A DNA stretch of 64,000 nucleotides from Chondrinema litorale (GTDB lineage: Bacteria; Bacteroidota; Bacteroidia; Cytophagales; Flammeovirgaceae): the NCBI RefSeq assembly GCF_026250525.1, contig NZ_CP111043.1, forward strand, positions 3,091,001-3,155,000, in the 5' to 3' direction. The translations under genes were made by a program, and so were the position numbers. Numbering within the stretch: the first letter of the stretch is position 1; each line of letters begins with the position of its first letter. Shown one piece after another: positions 48,017 through 57,377 of the stretch. The notes beneath the pieces were generated by a model. The model searched no databases. It saw only the letters and a list, made by a program, of their open reading frames with translations, and had not been told where the DNA came from.

Positions 48017-48859
48017 CTAGTTTTCGAGCATCTTGAGCAATATTGTAAGCTTATTTTTTAATTCATTTCTACTAACAATAAAATCCAAGAAGCCGTGCTC
48101 TTGTAAAAATTCTGCACTTTGGAAGCCTTTCGGCAGGTCTTTTCCAATTGTTTCTCTAATCACTCTCGGACCTGCAAAACCAATTAAGGCTCCGGGTTCT
48201 GCTATGTTAAAATCTCCTAGCATAGCAAATGATGCAGTAACACCTCCGGTAGTAGGGTCTGTAAGTAACGAAATGTAAGGAATTTTAGCTTCTGAAAGTA
48301 GTGCAAGTTTTGCAGAAGTTTTTGCCATTTGCATTAATGAAAAACCAGCTTCCATCATTCTGGCCCCACCAGACTTTGATATCATTAAAAACGGAGTTTT
48401 TGTTTTTAATGCGTAGTCTATCGCTCTAGCTATTTTCTCCCCAACAACAGAACCCATTGAACCACCAATAAACTCAAAGTCCATACAACAAACGACTAAT
48501 GGCATTCCGTTCATTTTACCATGAGCAGATCTTGCCGCGTCTTTTAAGCCAGTTTTTTTCTGACTAGCTTCAATACGTTCTGTATAAGTTTTGGTGTCTT
48601 TAAAACCTAGTGGGTCACCAGATGAAAGGTTTGCATCTAGCTCTTCGTATTTATGATCGTCAAAAATAATCTCGAAATATTCTTCAGAACCAATTCTTAC
48701 ATGATGGTTATCGTCTGGACTCACATAAGAATTATTCTTCAATTGTTTCATGTGGACAATCTTGCCACTTGGAGTTTTATACCAAAGTCCTTCAGGTGAG
48801 TCTTTTTTCTGATCTGTTGGTGTGTTTATTCCTTTTTCTTTTCTTTTAAACCAGGCCAT
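48017..48859 (-). CDS. accD: acetyl-CoA carboxylase carboxyltransferase subunit beta
   Basis: The 280-residue protein is AccD, which with AccA transfers carboxyl from biotin to acetyl-CoA. The crotonase-like core is complete: [47 protein letters not shown] and [17 protein letters not shown]. The N-terminal zinc ribbon is changed: at the four positions where E. coli AccD has cysteines (residues about 29-52 here) this protein has Thr, Gly, Ser and Asp, so it should not bind zinc. Similar loss occurs in other Bacteroidota as I recall. The start is ATG; a promoter-like element lies upstream at 49028-49035. Confidence 0.95.
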   Translation of the reverse strand: MAWFKRKEKGINTPTDQKKDSPEGLWYKTPSGKIVHMKQLKNNSYVSPDDNHHVRIGSEEYFEIIFDDHKYEELDANLSSGDPLGFKDTKTYTERIEASQKKTGLKDAARSAHGKMNGMPLVVCCMDFEFIGGSMGSVVGEKIARAIDYALKTKTPFLMISKSGGARMMEAGFSLMQMAKTSAKLALLSEAKIPYISLLTDPTTGGVTASFAMLGDFNIAEPGALIGFAGPRVIRETIGKDLPKGFQSAEFLQEHGFLDFIVSRNELKNKLTILLKMLEN

Positions 48860-49027
48860 GTAATTTCTATTTTTCTTCTAAATACTACGCTTAGCTCCTA
48901 AAACGCAGCTTTATAGCTCATAAATAATTCAAATTGAAGACACTTCTCAGCAGCTGCAGGTTGAACCAGATAGTCAAAAATTTACTAATAGAGGCTTTCC
49001 GTATGCTTCCTGAATATTGTGCGGAGG

Positions 49028-49035
49028 CAAATATA
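49028..49035 (-). promoter_or_regulatory. -7 element likely serving accD-rodA
   Basis: On the minus strand TATATTTG followed by CCTCCGC matches TAnnTTTG exactly, about 170 bases before the accD ATG. No clear TTG lies at the ideal spacing. Confidence 0.45.
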
Positions 49036-49095
49036 TTTAATTTTTCTAATTTCGGAGAAAGCTTGTCTAACGATAAGTATGTTAATAAGACGATA

Positions 49096-50631
49096 TCAGA
49101 ATTGAAAATAGATAAAAGGCTGTAATTCTGATGATTTTACTTGAAATAAAACCAGAATTACTATAAAAATGATTGTCGCTTTTGCAAAATCTGGTGTTTT
49201 AACAAATGCTTCTGCTCCAAACTGTTTCCAGTTGCTTGGTAACCAGTGCAAGATATAACCAAAAAGCATAATCATAAATACATTTTTGTAAGCTACTAAT
49301 ATATCATAAATTACTTCAGGATGAAAAGACTGTGCAATTTGTGAGATAACTTTTGATGCTAACTCAAATGTATCTGCTCTAAAAAATATCCAGCAAAATG
49401 CTACAAAGTGGAAAGTAATAATTCCTGAAATTAGTTTTGAAACAAAAGATTCATCTTCATCACTAACTTTAGATTTAAAAATTTCCATCCACATTTTATG
49501 GAAAGCAAGAGCAATTCCATGCAAACCTCCCCAAACTATAAATCTTAAATGTGCTCCGTGCCATAAGCCACCAAGAAGCATCGTAAGCATTAAGTTTATA
49601 TAAGTTCTGCCTTTTCCTTTACGATTACCACCAAGCGAGATGTATAAGTAATCTCTTAACCAACTTGATAGTGAAATATGCCAGCGTCTCCAAAAATCTG
49701 TAATGTTGATTGATTTGTAGGGAGAATTAAAATTAAGAGGTAATCTATAACCTAATATTAAAGCTATACCAATGGCAATGTCTGTATAACCAGAAAAGTC
49801 GCAATATATCTGCAGTGAATAGCCGTAAACAGCCATTAAGTTTTCGAAGCCAGTAAAACCATCTGGATTACCAAAAATCCTATCTACATAGTTCACTGAA
49901 ATATAATCGGAAATAAATATTTTTTTGATTAATCCGCCGATAATTAGAAATATGCCTCGCCCAAATTCTTCTTTGGTGAGCTTATATTCTTTATATATCT
50001 GAGGTATAAAATCTGTAGCTCTCACAATTGGCCCAGCCACTAATTGAGGGAAGAAGCTTACAAAGAATGCAAAATCTAAAATGTTTTTTACTGGTTCTAG
50101 TCTTCTTCTGTAAATGTCTACAGAATAACTAATTGTTTGAAATGTATAGAAGGAAATACCTACTGGTAGAAAAATTCTACTTGCATCTATGCTTAAACCT
50201 AAAACTTTATTAAGAGACAATGCCAAGATGTTGTTTGTCTCTAATGATGTATCAAAAACAGTATTAAATGTATCTGTAAAGAAATAGGTGTACTTAAAAT
50301 AGCCAAGTACAGTAAGGTTTACTATAACACTGAGCGTTACATATAGCTTTCTCTTCGATTGATCTTCACTTTTATATATAGCATTCCCCAGATAATAATC
50401 TACCAGAGTTGAGAAAATGAGAAGGACAAAATAGTAACCACTCGATAGGTAATAAAAATACATGCTAAACAGCATTAGAAATAGATTTCTGATGTTGTTT
50501 TGGCGATAAATAAACTGATAAATTAATATTACCCCTCCAAAAAATATCCAAAAAACAGCTTGCGTAAATATGAGCGGTCTGTTTTCTTGGTAAACTAAAT
50601 ATTGAAAAAAATCTCCAAATGTCTCTTGCAC
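49096..50631 (-). CDS. MBOAT-family O-acyltransferase (AlgI/DltB-like)
   Basis: The 511-residue membrane protein has about eleven TM helices and the AlgI/DltB signatures. These include LPVGISFYTFQTISYSVDIYR, FFPQLVAGPIVRA, the SLSSWLRDYLYISLGGN region with preceding FWRRWHIS, and the catalytic histidine in LLGGLWHGAH. Such enzymes acylate exported polysaccharides or teichoic acids on the outer membrane face together with a DltD/AlgX-type SGNH partner; none is adjacent. The start is GTG. It is followed (upstream on this strand) by the UbiA gene, 50 bases away. Confidence 0.9.
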   Translation of the reverse strand: MQETFGDFFQYLVYQENRPLIFTQAVFWIFFGGVILIYQFIYRQNNIRNLFLMLFSMYFYYLSSGYYFVLLIFSTLVDYYLGNAIYKSEDQSKRKLYVTLSVIVNLTVLGYFKYTYFFTDTFNTVFDTSLETNNILALSLNKVLGLSIDASRIFLPVGISFYTFQTISYSVDIYRRRLEPVKNILDFAFFVSFFPQLVAGPIVRATDFIPQIYKEYKLTKEEFGRGIFLIIGGLIKKIFISDYISVNYVDRIFGNPDGFTGFENLMAVYGYSLQIYCDFSGYTDIAIGIALILGYRLPLNFNSPYKSINITDFWRRWHISLSSWLRDYLYISLGGNRKGKGRTYINLMLTMLLGGLWHGAHLRFIVWGGLHGIALAFHKMWMEIFKSKVSDEDESFVSKLISGIITFHFVAFCWIFFRADTFELASKVISQIAQSFHPEVIYDILVAYKNVFMIMLFGYILHWLPSNWKQFGAEAFVKTPDFAKATIIFIVILVLFQVKSSELQPFIYFQF

Positions 50632-50681
50632 AGGTGATTGGATTTATTTTAGCACTGACATGAAACCTGTTTGAATTCAGC

Positions 50682-51563
50682 TCATGAAAAAACAGAAAAA
50701 TGATTCATCAAAGTTGAATAAAAAAAAAATAAGTTGAAACAGGTTGCTGAAATAATATTTAAACGCATAGTTGAAGAAAAATTGGCTGCGTTTTTATCAA
50801 ACCATACTTTTCTAAACCAAAACAAAAAATAAACCAGCACAGGCAGCAAAGCGATGTTTAATACAATTACTCTGTTAAAGTCAAAATATGTAGTAAAATA
50901 GGAGGTGAAGCCTGCCATTGCACAAGCAAAAAATAATACTGTAAAAATAAATGTGCCTTTAATACCCAACATTCTACTTAGTGTAAGATCGCCTCTTTTT
51001 TCATCTTCATCGTGTTGATAGACTTGTGTCATCGGGTAGGATCCCATTAACATGGCTGTGCTTAAAGCTGCTGGGAAAAGTATTTCTGTTTTAAGTAATT
51101 CTGGAAAAGTAAGTTGGTTTAAGGCCAGATAAGTTGCCAAAAACATAAAGCCTCCCTGAAATATTGTAACTGCTAGCCAACTAATTATCGGATATTTTTT
51201 TAGTCTGATTTTATCGTTACTATATGCTCGTGAAATAGCACCATAAATAAAACACATTAAAGCAAATTCCCAGCAAGCTATAAAACCTACTATAACTGCT
51301 AGTGCATCAAAGAGTAAAGAGTAATATAAGAGTTCTTTCTCTACTTTAGGAGGAGTTTTGAGCCCTCCAATACTTTCTTCGTCTTTATCGAACCAAGAGT
51401 TATAGCCATTACTAGCTGGATATAGAAATAGGTGTAATGATACAAAAACTATAATCAGTTTATCCAGTGGGAGTTCTGGTGAAACAGATACAGCAAATAA
51501 GAAAACAGGCATCAACAGAAACGAAAAAGGTATTCTGAGATGCAGTAAGGTCGATTTTTTCAT
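50682..51563 (-). CDS. UbiA-family prenyltransferase
   Basis: The 293-residue protein has about eight TM helices. It carries the first Asp-rich motif as NGYNSWFDKDEES and the second as YQHDEDEKRGD, which bind the Mg-diphosphate of a prenyl donor. The acceptor is unknown. The genomic setting, between trkH and the MBOAT gene, is not that of menaquinone (menA) or heme O (ctaB) synthesis, so a specialised aromatic or lipid acceptor is possible. The start is ATG, 28 bases from trkH. Confidence 0.82.
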   Translation of the reverse strand: MKKSTLLHLRIPFSFLLMPVFLFAVSVSPELPLDKLIIVFVSLHLFLYPASNGYNSWFDKDEESIGGLKTPPKVEKELLYYSLLFDALAVIVGFIACWEFALMCFIYGAISRAYSNDKIRLKKYPIISWLAVTIFQGGFMFLATYLALNQLTFPELLKTEILFPAALSTAMLMGSYPMTQVYQHDEDEKRGDLTLSRMLGIKGTFIFTVLFFACAMAGFTSYFTTYFDFNRVIVLNIALLPVLVYFLFWFRKVWFDKNAANFSSTMRLNIISATCFNLFFFYSTLMNHFSVFS

Positions 51564-51591
51564 TGTGAATGTTATTACAGGAAATACCTGA

Positions 51592-53046
51592 TTAAACCTT
51601 TCTCCAGAAATATGGTGTAAATAGCATTAGTACAGTAAATAGCTCAAGTCTTCCTAAAAGCATCAGAAATGAAAGAATCCATTTACTAACACTTGGCAAA
51701 CCAGCAAAGTTGTCTACAGGTCCTACATCTCCTAAACCTGGTCCTACATTACCTAAACAAGTAGCAACAGCACCAATAGAGGTCATAAAATCTAATCCAC
51801 TTAATGAAACCAGAATAGATCCTAATGCAAAAATAGAGATGTATATCATGATAAAAGCCAAAACATGGAAGGTGATACTCTTAGAAATAGCTTTATCGTT
51901 TAGCCTAACCGGAATTACTGCTGAAGGATGTAATTGTCTTTTGAGCTCTAAAAAACTGTTTTTGAGCAAAATAATATGTCTCACAATTTTTACACCTCCA
52001 GCTGTTGAACCTGCTGAACCTCCTATAAACATAAATATAAATAACAATAATGTTACAAAAGGAGTCCATTGTGTATAATCTGCAGAAACAAAACCAGTAG
52101 TTGTAACAATAGAAACAATCTGAAAAATAGAATCTCTGAATGATTTCTCTAAGCTGTTTTCAGTACCAACAAAAACGGCAATGGTTATTATAATAGTTGA
52201 GATAATTGTTCCTCCTAGGTAATACCTGAACTCTTCGTTTCGCCAGATTTCTTTATACTTTCTTTTAAAAGCGAAGTAGTTTAATGTAAAGCTTGTTCCA
52301 GCTAAAAACATAAATATGGTAATTACATACTGAATGTAAGGACTAAAGTCTGCGGCAGATGTGTTTTTAGTAGAAAATCCGCCAGTGGCCATTGTTGTAA
52401 AGCTATGGTTGAGCGCATCGTAAAAAGACATTCCACCAAACATTAACAAAACACATTCTATTGCTGTAATGCCTACATACACTAACCAAAGTCTTTTTGC
52501 TGTTGCCTGTATTCTTGGTTTTAGTTTGTCGGGAGTTATACCGGGTGCTTCAGCCACAAAAAGCTGCATGCCACCAATACCCAGAAAAGGAAGAATTGCT
52601 ACTGTAAGTACGATAATTCCCATACCACCAATCCACTGGGTTAAACTACGCCAGAAAAGAATTCCTTTATGTACAGATTCTATATCTGTAAGGATTGATG
52701 CACCTGTTGTAGAATAGCCTGATACAGTCTCGAAAAATGCATCTGTAAAACTGGGTATTGCTCCACTAAAAACATAGGGTAATGCACCAAATACCGACAT
52801 AATTACCCATCCTAGAGTTACTATGAGGTAACCGTCGCGCTTTTTAAGTTCTTTATTGTTTGTGTCCTTATATCTATACCAACTGATAAAGCCTACAATG
52901 TAAGTAAGGATACCTGCAATTAGTAAGGCTTTCCAATCTCTTTCGCGGAAATAAACAGAAAACGGTAGGCATAGCAGCATAGATAGGCCATTAATAATAA
53001 GTAATAAGCCTATAATGCTGACAATAATTCTAAAGTTGAATCTCAT
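51592..53046 (-). CDS. trkH: Trk system potassium uptake protein TrkH
   Basis: The 484-residue membrane subunit of the Trk potassium transporter has four pore-loop repeats. Filter-like segments include TVSGYSTTGASIL, TMATGGFSTKN, VTTTGFVSADY and CLGNVGPGLGD, with FIGGSAGSTAGGVKIVR after the third. This matches a full-length TrkH. Its start overlaps the trkA stop by 4 bases, so both subunits are translated together in a fixed order. Confidence 0.95.
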   Translation of the reverse strand: MRFNFRIIVSIIGLLLIINGLSMLLCLPFSVYFRERDWKALLIAGILTYIVGFISWYRYKDTNNKELKKRDGYLIVTLGWVIMSVFGALPYVFSGAIPSFTDAFFETVSGYSTTGASILTDIESVHKGILFWRSLTQWIGGMGIIVLTVAILPFLGIGGMQLFVAEAPGITPDKLKPRIQATAKRLWLVYVGITAIECVLLMFGGMSFYDALNHSFTTMATGGFSTKNTSAADFSPYIQYVITIFMFLAGTSFTLNYFAFKRKYKEIWRNEEFRYYLGGTIISTIIITIAVFVGTENSLEKSFRDSIFQIVSIVTTTGFVSADYTQWTPFVTLLLFIFMFIGGSAGSTAGGVKIVRHIILLKNSFLELKRQLHPSAVIPVRLNDKAISKSITFHVLAFIMIYISIFALGSILVSLSGLDFMTSIGAVATCLGNVGPGLGDVGPVDNFAGLPSVSKWILSFLMLLGRLELFTVLMLFTPYFWRKV

Positions 53047-54383
53047 TTAAAAAAATCTTCGACTTTGTGTATACATTCTGGTTTAGATAGAACAACAACC
53101 CTGTCGTTCTCTTCGAAAAGGAAGTTTCCCATGGTTATAAAAGCTTTACCTCTTCTGATAACTCCTCCTACAATTGCAGTTTTAGGAAATCTCAACTGGC
53201 TTAAAGGTTTCTTGGTAATTTTAGAGTCTTTCTTTACTACAAATTCAAGAATTTCAGCATCAGCTCCATGAATACTTGTAATGGCAATTACATGGCCTTC
53301 TCTAATATACCTAAAGATAAAGTTAGCAGCGATTAGCTTTTTATTGATCATGGTATCTACACCAATGTTTTGAGAGAGGTGTATGTAATCCATGTTTTCT
53401 ACCAGAGCGATAGTTTTTTTGACACCGCGGTTTTTTGCTACCAAACTCGAAATAATATTGGTTTCAGAATTACCTGTTACCGCAATAAATGCATCAATAT
53501 GTTCTATTCCTTCTTCTTCTAACAACTCTACTTCACGACCGTCACCACTAATAACCAAAGCTTCTTGTAGGTCTTCTGCAAGATCGAAGCATTTATCACG
53601 AGATTTCTCAATCAGTTTTACATTATATCTTGTGCTTAGTGCAGCAGCAGCTCGTACGCCAACTTTACTACCACCAAGAATCATAATGTTCTTAATTTTT
53701 TCACGCTTTTTACCAGTGAGTTTAAGTACTTTATCTATACCTTCTGGTAAAGCAATATAATATACGTGATCGTTAAGCTGAAATCGAGTAGAACCTCTCG
53801 GTATAATGGTTTCATTATTTCTGAGGATGGCTACTGTAATAAAATTGAGCTCTGGGTTGAGGTGGATGGTTTCAGAGAGTGTTTTATTGTTAAGTGGATC
53901 ATGCTCGTCTATACTAAGACCGATGAGTGATAATTTTCCACTTTCAAAGTCAAATACATCTGTAGTAGCTGCTTCTTTTAATAAGCGTTTAATTTCTTTT
54001 GATGCAAGTGCTTCTGGTGATATGATTTCGTCAATACCTAGGTTTCTTAAACCTTCTCTTTGATCTTCTGCAAGAAACTCTGTATTACTTACTCTGGCAA
54101 TAGTTTTTGCTGCTCCAAGCTGTTTACCCAAAATAGCTGTCATTAAGTTGTTCTCTTCAAAAGAAGTAACAGAAATAAGTAAGTCAGCTTCTTGTACATT
54201 AGCTTCTTTTAAAACCTTATAAGAGGTAGATTTTCCTTTAACTGTAGCAACATCCAAATGATCTGAAGCATACTGTAATTTATCAAGATTAGTATCTATT
54301 AAAATTATATCGTGCTCTTCATTTGCAAGTAATTTTGCCAGGTGAAATCCCACATCTCCTGCTCCGGCAATAATTATTTTCAT
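53043..54383 (-). CDS. trkA: Trk system potassium uptake protein TrkA
   Basis: The 446-residue cytoplasmic gating subunit has two RCK repeats. Each has an NAD(H)-binding Rossmann fold (IIAGAGDVGFHLAKLL at residues 3-18; IMILGGSKVGVRAAAAL near 233) followed by a TrkA-C ligand domain. It gates TrkH in response to nucleotides. The start is ATG and the gene overlaps trkH by 4 bases. A hairpin CCCAT/ATGGG (54422-54435) and a 9-bp inverted repeat (54435-54464) lie in its upstream region and may affect its expression. Confidence 0.95.
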   Translation of the reverse strand: MKIIIAGAGDVGFHLAKLLANEEHDIILIDTNLDKLQYASDHLDVATVKGKSTSYKVLKEANVQEADLLISVTSFEENNLMTAILGKQLGAAKTIARVSNTEFLAEDQREGLRNLGIDEIISPEALASKEIKRLLKEAATTDVFDFESGKLSLIGLSIDEHDPLNNKTLSETIHLNPELNFITVAILRNNETIIPRGSTRFQLNDHVYYIALPEGIDKVLKLTGKKREKIKNIMILGGSKVGVRAAAALSTRYNVKLIEKSRDKCFDLAEDLQEALVISGDGREVELLEEEGIEHIDAFIAVTGNSETNIISSLVAKNRGVKKTIALVENMDYIHLSQNIGVDTMINKKLIAANFIFRYIREGHVIAITSIHGADAEILEFVVKKDSKITKKPLSQLRFPKTAIVGGVIRRGKAFITMGNFLFEENDRVVVLSKPECIHKVEDFFK

Positions 54384-54421
54384 CTTTCTTAGTATTTAAC
54401 TTTGTATAGGCAGGTAATTTT

Positions 54422-54464
54422 CCCATTTCAATGGGCAAAGATTTTTAATAGTTTTAATCTTTGC
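54422..54464. promoter_or_regulatory. inverted repeats upstream of trkA
   Basis: GCAAAGATT (54435-54443) and AATCTTTGC (54456-54464) form a perfect 9-bp dyad with 12 bases between. Each arm contains an ATCTTTGC -7-like string facing outward. An adjacent CCCAT-TTCA-ATGGG hairpin (54422-54435) would be in the trkA leader. Confidence 0.35.
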
Positions 54465-54668
54465 ACGTTGTTTTGAGTTTTTTTTCTTATTTGCCTCAAA
54501 GAATGATACAATTGCAAGAATTTTATTTAGCATCATTTGGGGTTAAGAAATTCAAATTTCCCGCAAAATATGTAAATATTAGCTTAATTCAACTATTCTA
54601 TAGTTGTTTTTACCAATTGATTAACTGAACCTATTGTTTGATTTTTTTTTAGTAAAAGTAGAATTAGT

Positions 54669-55709
54669 TTGTGTTTACTTCTGCTTTTTTATCTCTTTCA
54701 TAGAATGACAAGAAAAAATAATAGCGCTGGTAATAGCTTTAATCAGAGTCTTTTAAATGCTGCAATTGAAAAAGTTACAAACAATATTAGTAAGGGTACA
54801 TATGGAATTATAAATAGCTTGATAATTAGTAGAGATAATGGAATTGTGCTAGAAAGCTATTTTAATGGATATAGTAGGACTTCTAAACATGAGTTCCAGT
54901 CTGTAACCAAAAGTATTCAGGCACTATTAGTTGGAATAGCTTTAAAAGAAGACTTTATTAAAAGTATTGATGAGCCCATTATAAATTATCTTTCTCGGTA
55001 TAAAAATATTGATTGGTCTGAAGGTAAAGATAAAATTACCATTCGGCATTTACTAGAAATGACAGCCGGTTTAAGCTGGAACGAAGGTGAAGTAACTTAC
55101 CAGAGTTTAGAAAACCACAGTAATATGTTGGCATGGAGTGGAAACTGGATTGAATTTGCTTTAGGAAGGCCAATGTTATATAAGCCGGGAGAAGTTTTTC
55201 AGTACAGTAGTGCCAATCCTATAATTATTTCTGCCATTTTAAATGAAGTTACAGGTATGCTTCATGAAGAATTTGCCTACAAATATCTTTACAAGCCATT
55301 AAGTATTACAGATTTTAATTATCACCGCTCTATAAATGATAATAGCATTTTAGCCGATGTAGAAATGTGTCCGATAGATATGGCAAAAATAGGATTGCTA
55401 GTGAGTAATAAAGGAAAATGGGAAGGTGAACAGATAGTATCTTCTGAGTGGGCTACAGAGATATTAGAAGAACATGTTCATTTTAAAGAGGATGCTGTAA
55501 AATATGGTTTTTGCTGGTGGATAGACTCAATCAATTGTTATTCTAAACAATTTAAATTGTACTATGCATGGGGTTATGGTAGCCAGCATATTTTTATTAT
55601 TCCAGAGCTATCGCTTGTAATGGTATGCACAGGTAAAAACTACAATGTAAATAAGCACCAAGGCCCTTTTGAATTGCTACGAAACGAAATTGTACCCATT
55701 TTCGTTTAA
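54669..55709 (+). CDS. serine hydrolase of the beta-lactamase / class C family
   Basis: The 346-residue protein has the catalytic SVTK (Ser78, Lys81) and the Tyr motif QYSSAN (Tyr179). A downstream YAWGYGSQHIFIIPELSLVM region replaces the third box. This is the esterase/beta-lactamase fold used by penicillin-binding proteins and by many uncharacterised esterases. The start is GTG at 54669, which adds a short hydrophobic MCLLLLFYLFH segment that might be a weak membrane anchor; an ATG at 54705 would make it cytoplasmic. The substrate is unknown. It is a single gene on its strand. Confidence 0.82.
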   Translation: MCLLLLFYLFHRMTRKNNSAGNSFNQSLLNAAIEKVTNNISKGTYGIINSLIISRDNGIVLESYFNGYSRTSKHEFQSVTKSIQALLVGIALKEDFIKSIDEPIINYLSRYKNIDWSEGKDKITIRHLLEMTAGLSWNEGEVTYQSLENHSNMLAWSGNWIEFALGRPMLYKPGEVFQYSSANPIIISAILNEVTGMLHEEFAYKYLYKPLSITDFNYHRSINDNSILADVEMCPIDMAKIGLLVSNKGKWEGEQIVSSEWATEILEEHVHFKEDAVKYGFCWWIDSINCYSKQFKLYYAWGYGSQHIFIIPELSLVMVCTGKNYNVNKHQGPFELLRNEIVPIFV

Positions 55710-55826
55710 ATAGTACTTTTTACAGAGTAATATTGAATTTTCAAATGGTATATTAACCGCTAATAAAGATTATTTTAATTCGATGTAATTAACACAACCA
55801 TTTATTTTTTATACCATACAATAAAA

Positions 55827-55834
55827 TAGATTTG
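55827..55834 (+). promoter_or_regulatory. -7 element upstream of the TPR gene at 55.9 kb
   Basis: TAGATTTG followed by CAAC matches TAnnTTTG exactly. At the 19-base spacing the upstream element reads TTT rather than TTG. The leader would be about 40 bases. Confidence 0.5.
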
Positions 55835-55880
55835 CAACAAAAAATAGGAAATTTCCCAGTTATATTTAGATAAAATAGAT

Positions 55881-57233
55881 ATGAAAATTGCGTTTCAATC
55901 AATTGTTTTTGTATTAGCCGCACATTTTGCGATAGCTCAGGCAGATATGCAGAGTACACATCCTGATGCTACAAATTGTGATGAACAAGGCTATTGTTGG
56001 GGTGATAAAAGAGAAGAAGGCAAGGTGAAATTTGCCATGTATTCCGATAGGTACAATTTCGGAGACTATGCATGGAAAGAGGCCGAACCTTCACTCGACT
56101 GGTTGATCACCAATATTCCATACCTTACTTACACCATGTATGTAAATGGTTATAAAATTTATGAGTATTTAGTAGATAATGCTGAAACTGAAGAAGAAAA
56201 AATTAAATATCAGGATAAGCTCTTAAGCTTATTAGATAAGAGAGTTACTTATTTTGGTAATGAGGCTGAAGTTCTTCAAAGAAAAGGTTTAAAAGCTTAT
56301 AGTTATCTCTTAAAGAGAGAAGAAGCACATTACGACGAGCTATTTGATTTGTATACTAAGATATACGAATTAAATGGAAAAGATACTTATAAAAATAACT
56401 TGCTCTATTTAATGGCAATGGCCAATACTCAGTATAAGCGTAAAAAGATAGACGATGATACTTTTATGGATTACTTGGATAAAGTAGGTGCAACCATTGA
56501 TGAAAATAAGAAAGGAGCAGATGCTAAAGAAGTTGAAAGCTGGAATAAAATAGCTGATCAGATAGACGGCTTTATTCCGGATGAGCTGTTAGACTGTGAG
56601 ATGGTTACTGAGAGAATGGGAGAAAAGTTAAAAGCTGAACCAGATAATTACGAATTAGCTAAAAAAACTTTAAAGTATCTGGTACAAGGAAAATGCTACG
56701 ATGCCCCAATATTTTTACAAGCAGCAGAGAAAGTTTATGAAGAGGACAAAACTGGTGGCTTAGCGAGTATTATTGCAAAAAAATATGCAAGCTCAAAAGA
56801 ATACGACAAAGCTTTAGAATGGTACGATAAGGGTATTGAATCTTATGCTGATGACAAAGAAAAACAAGGCGAGTTCTATTTTGAAAAAGCTCAGTTATAT
56901 AGCGTATTAGGTAGAATGAGCGATGCTCGCGCGGCAGCGGTAAAAGCTGCTGAAATGTCTCCAGATAACAAGAGTAAGGCTTATACACTTATTGGAGATT
57001 TATACATGTCTTCAGGGAATGTTTGTAACGAATCTAACCCTGTGAAATTTAGAGCAATATATCTTGCTGCTTATGATGCTTACTCTATTGCAGGTGCCAA
57101 TGGCAAAATGTCAAGTGCAATGAAGCAATTCCCATCAATGGAAGAAATACATACAGCAGGTATGAAACTAGGTGATTCAATTGATGTTGGCTGTTGGATT
57201 GGCGGAAAAACTGAAATTAGAAAAAGAATCTAA
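55881..57233 (+). CDS. secreted tetratricopeptide-repeat protein
   Basis: The 450-residue protein has a signal peptide ending at about AIAQA (residues 17-21) and then a Cys-containing NCDEQGYCWG segment. Helical TPR-like repeats follow, clearest at about 300-375 (YDKALEWYDKGIESY, then YFEKAQLYSVLGRMSDARAAAVKAAEM). The C-terminal VGCWIGGKTEIRKRI contains another Cys that may pair with the N-terminal cysteines in the periplasm. This is a Bacteroidota TPR family of unknown role, often near motility or secretion genes as I recall. The start is ATG and a strong terminator follows. Confidence 0.75.
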   Translation: MKIAFQSIVFVLAAHFAIAQADMQSTHPDATNCDEQGYCWGDKREEGKVKFAMYSDRYNFGDYAWKEAEPSLDWLITNIPYLTYTMYVNGYKIYEYLVDNAETEEEKIKYQDKLLSLLDKRVTYFGNEAEVLQRKGLKAYSYLLKREEAHYDELFDLYTKIYELNGKDTYKNNLLYLMAMANTQYKRKKIDDDTFMDYLDKVGATIDENKKGADAKEVESWNKIADQIDGFIPDELLDCEMVTERMGEKLKAEPDNYELAKKTLKYLVQGKCYDAPIFLQAAEKVYEEDKTGGLASIIAKKYASSKEYDKALEWYDKGIESYADDKEKQGEFYFEKAQLYSVLGRMSDARAAAVKAAEMSPDNKSKAYTLIGDLYMSSGNVCNESNPVKFRAIYLAAYDAYSIAGANGKMSSAMKQFPSMEEIHTAGMKLGDSIDVGCWIGGKTEIRKRI

Positions 57234-57253
57234 AGCAATATCTCATAAAGTAT

Positions 57254-57322
57254 AAGAGCTATTTCAGAAAATTTGAACTTTTCTTTTAAGAGAGTTGATT
57301 TTTTGAGATAGCTCTTTTTTTA
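57254..57322 (+). terminator. intrinsic terminator after the TPR gene
   Basis: A 13-bp stem AAGAGCTATTTCA (57254-57266) pairs with TGAGATAGCTCTT (57304-57316), one G-T pair, around a 37-nt AT-rich loop, followed by a T-tract. Confidence 0.8.
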
Positions 57323-57377
57323 TGGACTTTTACAAATATATTTTTATTTGGATTTAAAAAGACAAAAGATTACATAT

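Noticed and set aside
48934-49125. 63-codon plus-strand frame between accD and the MBOAT gene
   Set aside because: It overlaps the minus-strand promoter and the end of the MBOAT gene, has no recognisable composition or motif, and is probably chance.
53392-53760. Antisense frames within trkA, trkH, mutS2 and the sensor gene
   Set aside because: They are Ser/Ile-rich mirror frames of well-identified genes, with no starts, motifs or neighbours to support them.
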